A DNA stretch of 64,000 nt, from positions 55,779 through 119,778 of the forward strand of contig JAVJQK010000085.1 in the NCBI GenBank assembly GCA_040218145.1. The letters are read 5' to 3'. Below, piece after piece: positions 32,942-41,661 of this stretch. The notes below the pieces were generated by a model. It had not been told where the DNA came from, ran no database searches, and was given only the letters and a program-made list of their open reading frames with translations. The number at the start of each line of letters is the position of its first letter. The first letter of the stretch is position 1. A program made the position numbers and the translations under genes. This stretch comes from Sandaracinaceae bacterium (GTDB lineage: Bacteria; Myxococcota_A; Polyangia; Polyangiales; Sandaracinaceae).

Positions 32942-34579
32942 TCAGCCCTGCGCCACGCGACGGAGCACGCGCCCGCCCCGCGCCCCGGTGTGCGCGCCGT
33001 CCTTCACCGTCCACGCGCCGTTGACGAACACGTGATCGATGCCCTCGGGCGGGTTGCGGGGGTCGGCGTAGCTCGCGCGATCCTTCACCGCCGCGGGGCG
33101 GAAGATCACCAGGTCCGCGTGGGCTCCCTCGCGCAGCACGCCGCGGTCGGTCAGCCCGAGCTTCGCCGCGACCATGCCCGTCATCTTGTGCACCGCCTCC
33201 TCGAGCGTGAGCAGCCCCAGCTCGCGCACGTAGTGCTCGAGCACCCGGGGATAGGTGCCGTGCGTGCGCGGGTGGGGCTTGCCCTCGCGCTGCGGGAAGC
33301 CATCGGTGCCGATCATGGTGTGGGGGTGCTTCATCACCCGCTGCACGTCGCCCTCGTCCATCACATGCGCGATCGCGGCCACGGCCGTCTCCTCCTCGAT
33401 GAGGAGATCCATCATCGCCTCGTAGAGCGGCTGGCCGCGCGACTTGGCCATGTCGGCCAGGCTCATGCCCTCGTACTGGTGCTGGCGCTTCGTCGAGCTG
33501 ATGACGATCACTTTGCTCAACTCGCGAAGCAGGAGCGGCAAGAGCAGCCGCTTGGGGAAGATGCTGTCGAGGATGCCGGGCAGCTTCGCGAACCCGAGCA
33601 GACGACGCTTGCTGTCCTCCACGATTCGCGCCCGCATCGCGGGGTCTCTCAGTCGCTTCAACAGCGCGCCCTGCTCACCCTCGAAGGCCCACAGCGGGAC
33701 GAACATCGCGCTGAGCACGGTGGAGCCCGCGGTGTACGGGTAGACGTCGCTGTGCACGTCGAGGCCGTCGGCCCGCGCCTCCTCGAGGAGCTTCAGCGTG
33801 GCCTTGGTCTTGCCCCAGTTGAAGCGCCCGGCCGCCTTGTGGTGACTGATCTGGACGCCGACCCGCGCCTCGCGCCCGATGGTCAGCGCCTCCTTGACCG
33901 ACGGCACGAGCCGCGTGCCCTCGTCGCGCATGTGCGTGGCGTAGAAGCCGCCGAACGGGTGGAGCACCTTGGCCAGCTCGACCAGCTCCTCGGTCTCGGC
34001 GAACGCGCCCGGCGGATAGACGAGCCCGGTCGACAGCCCGAACGCGCCCTGGGAGAGCTGGGACTCGGTCAGCTCGCGCATGGAGGCCATCTCGCTCGCG
34101 GTCGGCTTGCGCTCCTCCATGCCCATCACCGCCCCGCGCACGTTCCCGTGCGGGACGAGGCACGCGACGTTCACGGACACGCCGTCCGCGTGGAGCCGGT
34201 CCGCGTAGGCGTCGAGGTCGCGGTAGCAGCCGCCGCCTTGCTCGCCGAAGATCATCGGCTGGATCAGCTCGTAGAACTTCTCGACCTGCGCGTTCGCGGG
34301 CGTCAGCCCGAGGCCGCAGTTGCAGACCACCTCCGTGGTCACGCCCTGCAGCACCTTCGCGCTCGCGTCGGGCTGCCCCGGGAGCGTGAAGTCCGAGTGC
34401 GAGTGCATGTCGAGGAAGCCCGGCGCGATCACCGCGCCGCCCACGTCGAGCACCTCATCCGGCGCGAGGCTCGTCTCTCCCAGCTCCGCGATGTGCGCGT
34501 CCTCGACGAGCAGCGAGCCCTCCCGCGCCGGGGCGCCCGTGCCGTCGACGATCCGCGCGTTCTCGATCAGCAGCCGCAT
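32942..34579 (-). CDS. N-acyl-D-amino-acid deacylase-type amidohydrolase
   Basis: The 545-residue protein belongs to the amidohydrolase superfamily, D-aminoacylase/dihydroorotase branch. It has LLIENARIVDGTGAPA at the N-terminus, the metal motif GFLDMHSHSD (HxH), QISHHKAAGR, HPHTMIGTDGF (the catalytic Asp) and a C-terminal ADLVIFRPAAVKDRASY. This is the length and motif order of DAN-family deacylases, which hydrolyse N-acyl-D-amino acids in the cytoplasm, possibly for cell-wall D-amino-acid recycling. It is 48 bases upstream of the unknown gene on the same strand. ATG 34579 is the natural start. Confidence 0.88.
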   Translation of the reverse strand: MRLLIENARIVDGTGAPAREGSLLVEDAHIAELGETSLAPDEVLDVGGAVIAPGFLDMHSHSDFTLPGQPDASAKVLQGVTTEVVCNCGLGLTPANAQVEKFYELIQPMIFGEQGGGCYRDLDAYADRLHADGVSVNVACLVPHGNVRGAVMGMEERKPTASEMASMRELTESQLSQGAFGLSTGLVYPPGAFAETEELVELAKVLHPFGGFYATHMRDEGTRLVPSVKEALTIGREARVGVQISHHKAAGRFNWGKTKATLKLLEEARADGLDVHSDVYPYTAGSTVLSAMFVPLWAFEGEQGALLKRLRDPAMRARIVEDSKRRLLGFAKLPGILDSIFPKRLLLPLLLRELSKVIVISSTKRQHQYEGMSLADMAKSRGQPLYEAMMDLLIEEETAVAAIAHVMDEGDVQRVMKHPHTMIGTDGFPQREGKPHPRTHGTYPRVLEHYVRELGLLTLEEAVHKMTGMVAAKLGLTDRGVLREGAHADLVIFRPAAVKDRASYADPRNPPEGIDHVFVNGAWTVKDGAHTGARGGRVLRRVAQG

Positions 34580-34789
34580 TCGTGTCCCCCCCGGGGTGCT
34601 GGCGGTTCTCTAGGCCCAAATCCAGCGCCTGGTTCCACAATGTGCCTGTATTTGGGGCTAGAAGCGCCGTAGGCGCGTCGTTTTCGGGTGAAGCGAAGGC
34701 GGCTTGGCCGCCGCAGCGAGGGGCTTTTGCGAAAAGCCCCTGACTAGAATTGCTAGGCCCGGAGCGAGCGCGAAGCGCTTGATTCGGGT
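34580..34789. other. Structured intergenic region with several hairpins
   Basis: 210 bases without a gene between the dehydratase end and the amidohydrolase start. Besides the perfect hairpin at 34719-34741, it contains GCGGCTTGGCCGC at 34700-34712 and GCGAAGCGCTTG, plus repeated TCTAGG/CTAGG or GGGCTAG motifs near 34610, 34657, 34754 and 34791. The density of dyads is higher than elsewhere and could represent a dispersed element or RNA structure. Confidence 0.5.
34719..34741. repeat. Perfect 10-bp hairpin
   Basis: AGGGGCTTTT (34719-34728) pairs with AAAAGCCCCT (34732-34741) across a GCG loop. There is no following T-run on either strand, so it is not a standard terminator, although it could slow polymerase at the end of the hotdog gene. 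Confidence 0.65.
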
Positions 34790-35131
34790 CTAGGTCCCTT
34801 CGAACGAGAGGCTACCGGTGCTGCAGGTCGTCTCGCCGCGCGTGATCTCGAAGCGCACTCTCTCACCGCTGCGGCTCAGCGTCACCAACAGCCGATGGCC
34901 GGGTCGGATCGCGTCCTTGAACTTCAGGCGGCGCACGTCCGTCAGCGCGCCCAGGTCCGGCCACGCCGCGCGCACCGGGTCGTGCACCATCGGCAGCAGC
35001 TGCGCGATCCCCGGCAGGATCGCGTTCCCCTCGAAGTGACCCTCGCAGTAGTCGACGTCCTCGGGCACCTCGACCTCGACCGTGCATCGATCGCCCTCGA
35101 GCGCGAGCGGCCCGAACGACAGCAGGCTCAC
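34790..35131 (-). CDS. Hotdog-fold 3-hydroxyacyl-ACP dehydratase-like protein (FabZ/ApeI-like)
   Basis: The 113-residue protein starts at GTG 35131, overlapping the stop of the oxygenase gene (GTGA). The core motif GHFEGNAILPGIAQLL matches the FabA/FabZ/ApeI active site, with catalytic His in GHF and PGIAQ in the central helix. The flanks (DVRRLKFKDAIRPGHRLLVTL) complete a single hotdog. ApeI-type proteins dehydrate hydroxyacyl-ACP in polyene or fatty-acid synthesis. The family's acidic residue in the PGIAQ helix, Glu in FabZ, is not evident here. Coupling to a 2OG oxygenase suggests a specialised lipid or metabolite role. Confidence 0.75.
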   Translation of the reverse strand: MSLLSFGPLALEGDRCTVEVEVPEDVDYCEGHFEGNAILPGIAQLLPMVHDPVRAAWPDLGALTDVRRLKFKDAIRPGHRLLVTLSRSGERVRFEITRGETTCSTGSLSFEGT

Positions 35132-36054
35132 GACGCCACCCCGATCGCGCGGAGGCGCTCCATCAGGAATTCCTGCGCCCGGACCGGCGGCGGGTCGGCG
35201 TCGCCGCGACAGGGCGGCAGCACCTCGAGGACCGCGTCCACGTGCGGGTGCACGAAGAAGGGCATCGAGTAGCGCGCCTCCGGCTCGCCCTCCGGGTTGA
35301 CCACGCGGTGCGTCGTCGCGGGCAGCGCGCCGTTCGTGATCCGGCTCATCATGTCGCCCGTGTCGACGATGATCTGCCCCTCGATGGCGCGGATGGGCCG
35401 CCACTCACCCTCGCGCGTCAGCAGCTCGAGGCCGCTCTGCGGCGAGGGAGGCAGCAGCGTCATCAGGTTGATGTCCTCGTGCTCCGCCGCGCGCATCGCG
35501 CCGGGCGCGTCGAACCCATCGCACACGGGGTAGTGGATGACGCGCAGCACGCTGTTGCCGTCCTCGGCGAGGTCGGGGAGCAGCGCGCGGCCCACGCCGA
35601 GGTGGGCACCGACCGCCGCGAGCAGCCGCCGCGCGACGTCGTCGAGCGCGCCGAAGAGCGCGAGCGTGCTCTCGCGCAGCCCCTCCACCTCGTCCGGCCA
35701 CTCGTTCGCGAGCAGCGCGGCGCGGCGCGGGTGCGTCGGGTCGACCTCGCGACCGACGTGGAAGAACTCCTTCAGGTCCGGGACGTCGCGATCCTTGGCG
35801 TGCTCGACCCCGAACGACGTGTAGCCGCGGGCGCGGCCCAGCTCGGGGCGCTCGTGGCGCCGCTTGAGCGCGTCGTCGAGCGCGAAGAACCGCGCGAAGT
35901 CCTCGTAGACCGCGTCGAACACACGCTGCGGGATCCCGTGGTCTTCCACGGCCACGAAGCCGAGGTCGCGCAGGGCCTCGCCGAGCTGCGCTTCGAAGCG
36001 CTCCGGGTCGCGCTCACCGTCCGCGAGCGACACGACGGGGATGGTCTGTTCCAT
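35128..36054 (-). CDS. 2-oxoglutarate/Fe(II) oxygenase, isopenicillin-N-synthase family
   Basis: The 308-residue enzyme shows the N-terminal DIOX_N region (IPVVSLADGERDPERFEAQL, LRDLGFVAVEDHGIP) and the C-terminal 2OG-Fe core: AEHEDINLMTLL (H and D iron ligands), ATTHRVVNP (second His) and ARYSMPFFVHP, whose Arg binds the 2OG carboxylate. RARGYTSFGVEHAKD is the typical middle motif. Family members hydroxylate, desaturate or cyclise small molecules. The substrate is unknown. The neighbouring hotdog gene is translationally coupled, and the small zinc-finger gene diverges. Confidence 0.88.
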   Translation of the reverse strand: MEQTIPVVSLADGERDPERFEAQLGEALRDLGFVAVEDHGIPQRVFDAVYEDFARFFALDDALKRRHERPELGRARGYTSFGVEHAKDRDVPDLKEFFHVGREVDPTHPRRAALLANEWPDEVEGLRESTLALFGALDDVARRLLAAVGAHLGVGRALLPDLAEDGNSVLRVIHYPVCDGFDAPGAMRAAEHEDINLMTLLPPSPQSGLELLTREGEWRPIRAIEGQIIVDTGDMMSRITNGALPATTHRVVNPEGEPEARYSMPFFVHPHVDAVLEVLPPCRGDADPPPVRAQEFLMERLRAIGVAS

Positions 36055-36115
36055 CGGCGCCGAGCCCTACACCGAATCCCCTCGCGCGGCGAGTCGGGGT
36101 GCCTATTTCGACGCC

Positions 36116-36319
36116 ATGCACCGATCCGAAGCCGAGGAGCTCGAGCAGTGCGCGTCGTGCGGCGCCGAGGTGGCGCCCGAAGACCGCACCTTTCCCATCT
36201 CCGACGAAGAAGTGCTCTGTTTCGCGTGCGCCGTCCGCCGCGGCGGAGCCTTCGACGACCCGCACGACCGCTGGTCCGCCCCGCCGGACATCAGCGACCT
36301 CGTGCGCACCCGCCCCTGA
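36116..36319 (+). CDS. Small zinc-ribbon-like protein
   Basis: A 67-residue acidic protein. QCASCGAEVAPEDRTFPISD and VLCFACAVRRGG give two CxxC pairs about 26 residues apart, a plausible zinc ribbon. No other domain is present. The ATG at 36116 places the ribbon near the N-terminus; a frame extension to 36041 overlaps the divergent oxygenase gene. Function unknown. Confidence 0.6.
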   Translation: MHRSEAEELEQCASCGAEVAPEDRTFPISDEEVLCFACAVRRGGAFDDPHDRWSAPPDISDLVRTRP

Positions 36320-36478
36320 GCGAGCCATCACAGCCACACGAACGCCAGCTGCCGACCGATCGTCCCGAACCGTGCGCGGGGTTCACGCGGGGTGTGCCGA
36401 GTTGTGCAGCCGGGTGCACGCGGGAGGCTCACTGGCCCAGGACGCTGGCGGGCGCGATTATTGCGGACCCGCCGGGTC

Positions 36479-37345
36479 ATGCACGTCACCTCGGAGCGAC
36501 GGACCCTGCCTCCCGGCACACGTGTCGCCAGGCGCTATGTGCTGGGTCGTCCCCTCGGGCGCGGGGGCTCCTCCATCGTCTACGCGGCGAGCGATCCGGA
36601 CGGGCGCCCCGTCGCGGTGAAGATCCTCGACCCGGAGCCCGAGCACCGGGCGACCGAGCGCGAGCGGCTCTTTCGCGAGGCGCGCATCACGGAGCAGCTG
36701 CGCCACCCCGCCATCGTGCGCGTGCACGACAGCGGGCCGCTCGCGGGCGGCATGGCGTACCTGGTGATGGAGCGGCTCGACGGGATCACCCTCGAGGAGC
36801 ACCTGGACGGGCGCTTCTGGATGGATCTGGAGGAGGCGCGCGCGCTGGCCCGCGTGCTCCTGGACGCGTTGAGCGCGGCCCACGACGCGGGCGTGATCCA
36901 CCGCGACGTGAAGCCCGCGAACCTCATCCTGCAGGGCGGACGTCCGGCCGCGCCGAAGCTCATCGACTTCGGGATCGGGCGTGACCTCGGCGATCCGCGC
37001 AGCCGCGTGACGGCGCCGGACGTGGTGGTCGGCACCGTCGGCTACATGGCGCCAGAGCAGCTCTTCGGGGACGAGCCGACCCCGCGGACCGACGTCTACG
37101 CGGCGGGCGCCACGCTGTACGAGATGCTCGCGGGCAGGCCGCCGCACGAGATCGACGGGGGCGACATCCGCGACGTGCTGGGCGCGATGGTCCGCCCGCC
37201 GACGCCGCTCGCGTCGCTCCGGCCCGCGATCCCACCCGCGCTGGCCGCCGGCGTGATGCGCGCGCTCGAGAAGGCCCCACGGGATCGCTTCGCGGACTGC
37301 CGAGAGCTCGCCGACGCCTGCGGCCTCGAGGCCCGCGCCGCCTGA
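36479..37345 (+). CDS. Soluble Ser/Thr protein kinase
   Basis: The 288-residue product is essentially one Hanks-type kinase domain. It has the Gly loop GRGGSSIVYAA, VAVKILDPEP (ATP-binding Lys), the complete catalytic loop HRDVKPANLIL, DFGIGRDLG, GYMAPEQLFG and a C-lobe end RFADCRELADAC. There is no membrane segment or sensor domain, so it is cytoplasmic. Its TGA is directly adjacent to the stop of a convergent PP2C phosphatase gene, its likely functional opposite. ATG 36479 is preferred over 36392 because the kinase starts soon after it. Confidence 0.9.
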   Translation: MHVTSERRTLPPGTRVARRYVLGRPLGRGGSSIVYAASDPDGRPVAVKILDPEPEHRATERERLFREARITEQLRHPAIVRVHDSGPLAGGMAYLVMERLDGITLEEHLDGRFWMDLEEARALARVLLDALSAAHDAGVIHRDVKPANLILQGGRPAAPKLIDFGIGRDLGDPRSRVTAPDVVVGTVGYMAPEQLFGDEPTPRTDVYAAGATLYEMLAGRPPHEIDGGDIRDVLGAMVRPPTPLASLRPAIPPALAAGVMRALEKAPRDRFADCRELADACGLEARAA

Positions 37346-38377
37346 TCAGGGCTTGCGTTTGTGGACGATCGTCTCGTCCGGGCGGCGGCGCTTCCCGGCG
37401 TCGGTGGCCGCGCGATCCTCGACGATCTGGATCTCCGGCGCGTCGTCGTCGTCCGGATCCTCGATGATGAGGACCTCCATGGACTCCTCGTCGTCGTCCT
37501 CGTCGACGATGAGCACCGCCTCCTGCTCTTCGGGGTAGTTGCGGCGCGGCGGGACGGTCTGCTCGGGGAGCCGCCCCACGCCGGGCGCGAGGCCGCAGAT
37601 GAGCACGAGCGCGGAGACGTTGTCGCGGGGCTGCTGGTCCACCGCGAGGTCGATCAGCAGCCGCACCGCCTCGTCGGGCGTGCTCGCGAGCTGGACCGCC
37701 TGCTGGATCTGTCCGTCGTCGACCTCGTCGGTCAGGCCGTCCGAGCAGAGCACGTAGCGATCGCCCGGCGCGACCTGGTGGGTGCGCACCGAGACGCGGA
37801 CCTTGTCGTCCATGCCCAGGGCGTTGGTGATGACGTTCCGCGGGAGCTTCGCGGCGCTGTCCGGATCGATGTCCGGCTTCAGTTCCAGCACGTCGTTGAT
37901 GAGCGTGTGGTCCTGGGTCAGCCGCTCCAGCAGCCCGGCGCGCAAGCGATAGCAGCGGCTGTCGCCCACGTGACCGAGCACGAGCATCGAGTGCGCCATA
38001 TCGAAGTAGGCGGCCACGAGCGTGGTGCCCATGCCCTTCTTCTGCTCGGAGCTCTGGGCGATCTCGATGACCTCCCGGTTCGCCTTCTGGAACGCGGTCG
38101 CCAGGCGGCGCGCGGCCCACGAGAGCCCCATGTCGTCGTACGCCGGCGCCTTCTTGGCCTGCTCGATGGTGGACTCGAAGTAGTGAGCCACCGTCGCGGT
38201 GGCGAGGGTGGACGCGACGTTCCCCGCGTTGTGCCCGCCGGCGCCGTCGGCCACGAGGTACAGCTCGAGGTCAGGGCGCAGCAGGACCGCGTCCTCGTTG
38301 TGCTCTCGTCCCCCGATGTGGGTGTCGCCGGCTCCGCTGACGCGTAACGACGCCACCGCGCCCAGGCCGCGTGTCAT
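37346..38377 (-). CDS. PP2C-type protein phosphatase with acidic tail
   Basis: The 343-residue protein has a PPM/PP2C catalytic domain (residues about 10-245): SGAGDTHIGGREHNEDAV, VADGAGGHNAGNVAS, KGMGTTLVAAYFD, LGHVGDSRCYRL, CSDGLTDEVDD and QQPRDNVSALVL, with the Asp residues that bind Mg/Mn. A tail of about 90 residues is strongly acidic (VDEDDDEESMEVLI, DPDDDDAPE) and ends basic (KRRRPDETIVHKRKP), perhaps for binding partners. It removes phosphate from Ser/Thr. It is convergent with a soluble kinase gene. Confidence 0.92.
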   Translation of the reverse strand: MTRGLGAVASLRVSGAGDTHIGGREHNEDAVLLRPDLELYLVADGAGGHNAGNVASTLATATVAHYFESTIEQAKKAPAYDDMGLSWAARRLATAFQKANREVIEIAQSSEQKKGMGTTLVAAYFDMAHSMLVLGHVGDSRCYRLRAGLLERLTQDHTLINDVLELKPDIDPDSAAKLPRNVITNALGMDDKVRVSVRTHQVAPGDRYVLCSDGLTDEVDDGQIQQAVQLASTPDEAVRLLIDLAVDQQPRDNVSALVLICGLAPGVGRLPEQTVPPRRNYPEEQEAVLIVDEDDDEESMEVLIIEDPDDDDAPEIQIVEDRAATDAGKRRRPDETIVHKRKP

Positions 38378-38452
38378 GCGGAGGAGTATATCAGGTACGC
38401 GCCGGGAATCTGGCCAGATGCGGTGGGAAGGGCTGGTAAGGTCGACACAGGG

Positions 38453-38854
38453 ATGTCGTCTGCCCCTCCCGTGATCCTGGTGATCGACGACGACGACGAG
38501 ATGCTCCGGCTCGTCACGTTGGCATTTCGTCGCACCGCCGCGACCGTCGTCACCCAGAACGGTGGGTTCGGTGCGCTGACCGCCATCGCCAGCCGACGCC
38601 CGGTCGTCGTGCTGCTCGACGTCACCATGCCCGGGCTGGACGGACCCGCGGTGGTCGAGCTGGTGCGCGGGGACCCGGAGCTGGCGCGCACGCGCGTGAT
38701 CTTCTGGTCCGCGCTCGGCCGCGAGGCGCTGGACGAGGCGCGAGAGCGCTCGGGCGCGGACGCCGCGATCCCGAAGACCTCCGGCGCCACCGCGCTGGTC
38801 GATCAGGTGTGCGATTGGCTGCTCGCCTGGGACGGCGTGGACCTGCGCGCCTGA
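38453..38854 (+). CDS. Stand-alone receiver (CheY-like) response regulator
   Basis: A 133-residue single receiver domain: acidic triad IDDDDEML, phospho-acceptor D56 in LLDVTMPGLDG, switch Ser S86 in IFWSALG and K108 in IPKTSG. There is no output domain, so it likely works in a phosphorelay or by protein contact. No cognate kinase is adjacent; the hybrid kinase at 20.4 kb is a candidate partner by inference only. The 3' end overlaps the convergent membrane-protein gene by 52 bases. Confidence 0.88.
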   Translation: MSSAPPVILVIDDDDEMLRLVTLAFRRTAATVVTQNGGFGALTAIASRRPVVVLLDVTMPGLDGPAVVELVRGDPELARTRVIFWSALGREALDEARERSGADAAIPKTSGATALVDQVCDWLLAWDGVDLRA

Positions 38855-39411
38855 GGCACGAGCCGGAGCAGGGCGAGCGCGCCCGCGAGGCCGAAGACGC
38901 CGAGGACCCACGCGCGATCGGCCATCGGTGAGAGCAGCGCGTGCTGGAGCGCGAGCAGCGCGGCGACGAAGACGAGGCGATGGAGCGGCTTCCAGAGCTC
39001 GACCCGGAGCGCGCGGACCACGCGCGGGTAGCTCGTGAGCCAGAGCGCGAGCAGGACCAGGAGCGCGAGGACCCCGGCGCGAAGCCACGCCAGCGCGAGC
39101 AGCTGCCCCCAGGCGCCGCCCAGGTAGGTGGCGAGCGCCACGCCCGCGTGAAGGCTCGCGCAGGCGGCGGCGCTCAGCCCGAGCGCGCGGCGGAGCGGCC
39201 CGAAGGAGGGTGGCTTCGCCGTGAACCGGCCCGCGAGTCGGCCGATCGGCGTCGTCACGATCGAAGCCAGGAGCAGGGTGGCGCCCGCCCACCCGCTCGC
39301 CCGCACCCAGAACAGCTCACGCTCGAAGGCCCAGGCCTCCGCCCATCCGAAGGCGAAGAGCGCGCTCAGCCCGAGCCCGACCCCGACGTACAACCCGCGC
39401 GTCGCGATCAC
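38803..39411 (-). CDS. Ferric-reductase-like (MsrQ-like) haem membrane protein
   Basis: The 202-residue protein has about six membrane helices. Conserved His appear in SAAACASLHAGVAL, ELWKPLHRLVFVAALLALQHALL, the pattern of ferric-reductase-like transmembrane domains that carry b-type haem. MsrQ, which passes electrons to a periplasmic Met-sulfoxide reductase, is similar in size, but no msrP is adjacent. Its ATG overlaps the stop of the upstream di-haem cytochrome gene (ATGA), so the two are coupled and may exchange electrons. Confidence 0.72.
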   Translation of the reverse strand: MIATRGLYVGVGLGLSALFAFGWAEAWAFERELFWVRASGWAGATLLLASIVTTPIGRLAGRFTAKPPSFGPLRRALGLSAAACASLHAGVALATYLGGAWGQLLALAWLRAGVLALLVLLALWLTSYPRVVRALRVELWKPLHRLVFVAALLALQHALLSPMADRAWVLGVFGLAGALALLRLVPQARRSTPSQASSQSHT

Positions 39412-41597
39412 AGGCCCTCCAGGAAGTGGAGCAGGTCCGCCTGGGCGTCGGGCGAGAGGCGGGCGAAGTCCCCGTGTCGCCGCGCGGGATCATGCGCCTC
39501 GAAGATGGCGCGCAGGGTCTCGGCGCGGCCGTCCACCAGGTAGGGCGCGCTGCCCTCGAGCCCGAGGAGGGACGGCGTGTCGAGCTCGTAGCCGGGGTGG
39601 CTCGCCGCGAAGTCCGGGAAGAGCGTCTCGGCCGGGTGCTGCCCCAGGTTGGTGAACGCGGGCGGCGTGTGACAGAGGGGGCAGCGCGCGCGCACGAAGG
39701 CGTCGAAGCCGCGTCGCTCCCGCGCCGCGTCGCGCCCTCGCAGCTGGCGCGAGGGGATCTCGCGCGGCGCGGAGGCCAGGTAGCGCGCCAGCCCGACCCG
39801 CCGCCCGCCCTGCCGTCGCAGGTATCCGCGGTAGAGCGTGCGGGCGAGCTCGTCCAGGCTGCCGAGGGTCGGGTATCCGCCGTCGCGCAGGAACGGGGGC
39901 GTGCCGAGCGCGCCGCGGGCGTCGAGCGTGGCCACCAGCGTGCCGCCGCCGATGTTGTGGCGCTGGCCGTCGCTGCCGCCGTGGAGATGACAGCTCTGGC
40001 ACGACACGCCGCTGCGGGTGCTCTCGTGGAACGAGCGCTCGCCGATGCGGCGCATGAGGGCGGGCTCGTCGTCCCGCATGAGGGTGTCGTCGTCGTGCGC
40101 GAACCGCGCGAGCGCGACGCGCCCGCCGCCCTCGGTGAAGATCCCGATCGCGCCGAACGCGGCAGAGGCGACCGCGAGCCGCGCGCCTTCGAGCCGCGCG
40201 ACGGAGATGGGGGTGGGGAGGGTGTCCTCGAGCGCGATCATCGCCGGGAGGCGCTCCGCGGCGTATCCCCAGACGTCGTCCGTGCCCGCGAAGGCCACCC
40301 AGCGGCTGCCGTCGGCCGCGAGGTCGATCCCCATCGGTGAGACGCCGCGGTCGACGTCGCCCGGGGCCCGCTGGCGCGCGGTCCGCGTCGCGGTGTGTCG
40401 CGTGCCTCGGATCCGCCAGCGCGCGAGATCCACCTCGAGGAGCTGGTCGTCGACGAAGTGATTGCCGAGGTGGGGCGGTCCCTCGGGCCGGAAGTCGGTG
40501 ACCGCGACGACGGCGAGCTCTTCGGCCGCGGCGAGGGTCACGGCGGGCCGGCCCAGGGAGAGCGGCGGGACGTCCTCTCGCAGCGTATCGAGCCGCAGCC
40601 GATGCAGCGCGGCGGGGCGGCGGCTGCTCACCACCAGCGTGTCGCCCGGGCCGAAGGCGACGTGCTCCGGCGTGAAGTCGAGCTCCGCGCGGCGCACCGT
40701 CTCGCCCTCGACGAGCACGATGGCCGACTCGCAGGTCAGCGCCGCCAACGCCCCTCGCGCGGCCACGTGGACACAGAGCGGGCCGGTCGACAGCGGCGTG
40801 CGCGCGCCCGAGGGCAGCTCGACGAGCGCGGCGTCCGCGTAGCGGTGGGTGACCAGGAGCCGCGCGTCGCTCAGCCACGCGACGTCGGTCGGGCCGTCGT
40901 CGACGTCGAGCCGCCGTGAGCGCCCGTCTCGCTCGACGAGCAGGAGCTCATCCGTCTCCTCGCTCACCGCGGCGACCCGATCGCGCGCGGGGGAGGTGGC
41001 GAGCTGGCGCGGGTGCGCGAGCGGGCGCACCGCGAGCATCCTGCGCGTGTGCGCCTCGCCGTCGATCTCGAGCACGGCGTCGAGGTCTCCGTCGACCGGG
41101 TCGGGCGGACCGTGGCGCCGCGGGTCGTACTCGACCCGAAACAGGCCGTGACCGAGAGGCTCGGCCGGCACGCGCTGCCCCGTCGGGCCGAACCGGACCT
41201 CGGCCCGGGCGCTCTCCGCCTCGCCCTGCACGTAGAAGGTCTGCGGCCGATCCGCGCTGACCAGCGGCGGCGCGATCGAGGGGAGACGCGAGAGCCGCAG
41301 CCGGGCGCGCGTCCCGTGCACGAGCCCGTCGAGCCGCTCGTGCTCTCGCAGGGCGTCCCACCTCTCCACGCCGCGGGCCACGGGCGCCGCCGCGAGGAGC
41401 AGCCCGAGCGCGATCGTGGGGCCTCGCGCCAGCGTCCAGCGCCCGCCCACGAAGAAGCGCCACCCGAGCGACGCGGCCAGCCACGCCGCGGCGTAGGCCC
41501 CGAGCCACGCGGCCAAGCTCGGGTGCGGCCAGGCGGCCCAGCCGGCCGAGGCGACCAGCACGAGGCCGAGCTGGAGGCGGAGCGAGCGCGTCGGCAT
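39408..41597 (-). CDS. Membrane-anchored di-haem c-type cytochrome, MauG/CcpA-like C-terminus
   Basis: The 729-residue protein has N-terminal hydrophobic helices (residues about 8-70). A long beta-propeller-like region of repeats (WLSDARLLVTHRYADAALVEL, VAFGPGDTLVVSSRRP) precedes a C-terminal cytochrome domain with two CxxCH haem motifs: CQSCH near 533 and CPLCH near 639. The order resembles MauG/cytochrome c peroxidases and the related propeller-cytochrome proteins. The domain faces the periplasm. It probably takes part in peroxide reduction or oxidation of a protein or metabolite. It is translationally coupled to the MsrQ-like gene. Confidence 0.8.
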   Translation of the reverse strand: MPTRSLRLQLGLVLVASAGWAAWPHPSLAAWLGAYAAAWLAASLGWRFFVGGRWTLARGPTIALGLLLAAAPVARGVERWDALREHERLDGLVHGTRARLRLSRLPSIAPPLVSADRPQTFYVQGEAESARAEVRFGPTGQRVPAEPLGHGLFRVEYDPRRHGPPDPVDGDLDAVLEIDGEAHTRRMLAVRPLAHPRQLATSPARDRVAAVSEETDELLLVERDGRSRRLDVDDGPTDVAWLSDARLLVTHRYADAALVELPSGARTPLSTGPLCVHVAARGALAALTCESAIVLVEGETVRRAELDFTPEHVAFGPGDTLVVSSRRPAALHRLRLDTLREDVPPLSLGRPAVTLAAAEELAVVAVTDFRPEGPPHLGNHFVDDQLLEVDLARWRIRGTRHTATRTARQRAPGDVDRGVSPMGIDLAADGSRWVAFAGTDDVWGYAAERLPAMIALEDTLPTPISVARLEGARLAVASAAFGAIGIFTEGGGRVALARFAHDDDTLMRDDEPALMRRIGERSFHESTRSGVSCQSCHLHGGSDGQRHNIGGGTLVATLDARGALGTPPFLRDGGYPTLGSLDELARTLYRGYLRRQGGRRVGLARYLASAPREIPSRQLRGRDAARERRGFDAFVRARCPLCHTPPAFTNLGQHPAETLFPDFAASHPGYELDTPSLLGLEGSAPYLVDGRAETLRAIFEAHDPARRHGDFARLSPDAQADLLHFLEGL

Positions 41598-41661
41598 CGG
41601 GGTCCCGGAGAGCCTACCGCGACGTTGTGCGCCGACGCCACGCGCGGCAGAGTTCGACCCG

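Noticed and set aside
34719..34741. Rho-independent terminator
   Set aside because: The stem is perfect but neither strand has a T-run after it, so it is listed only as a hairpin.
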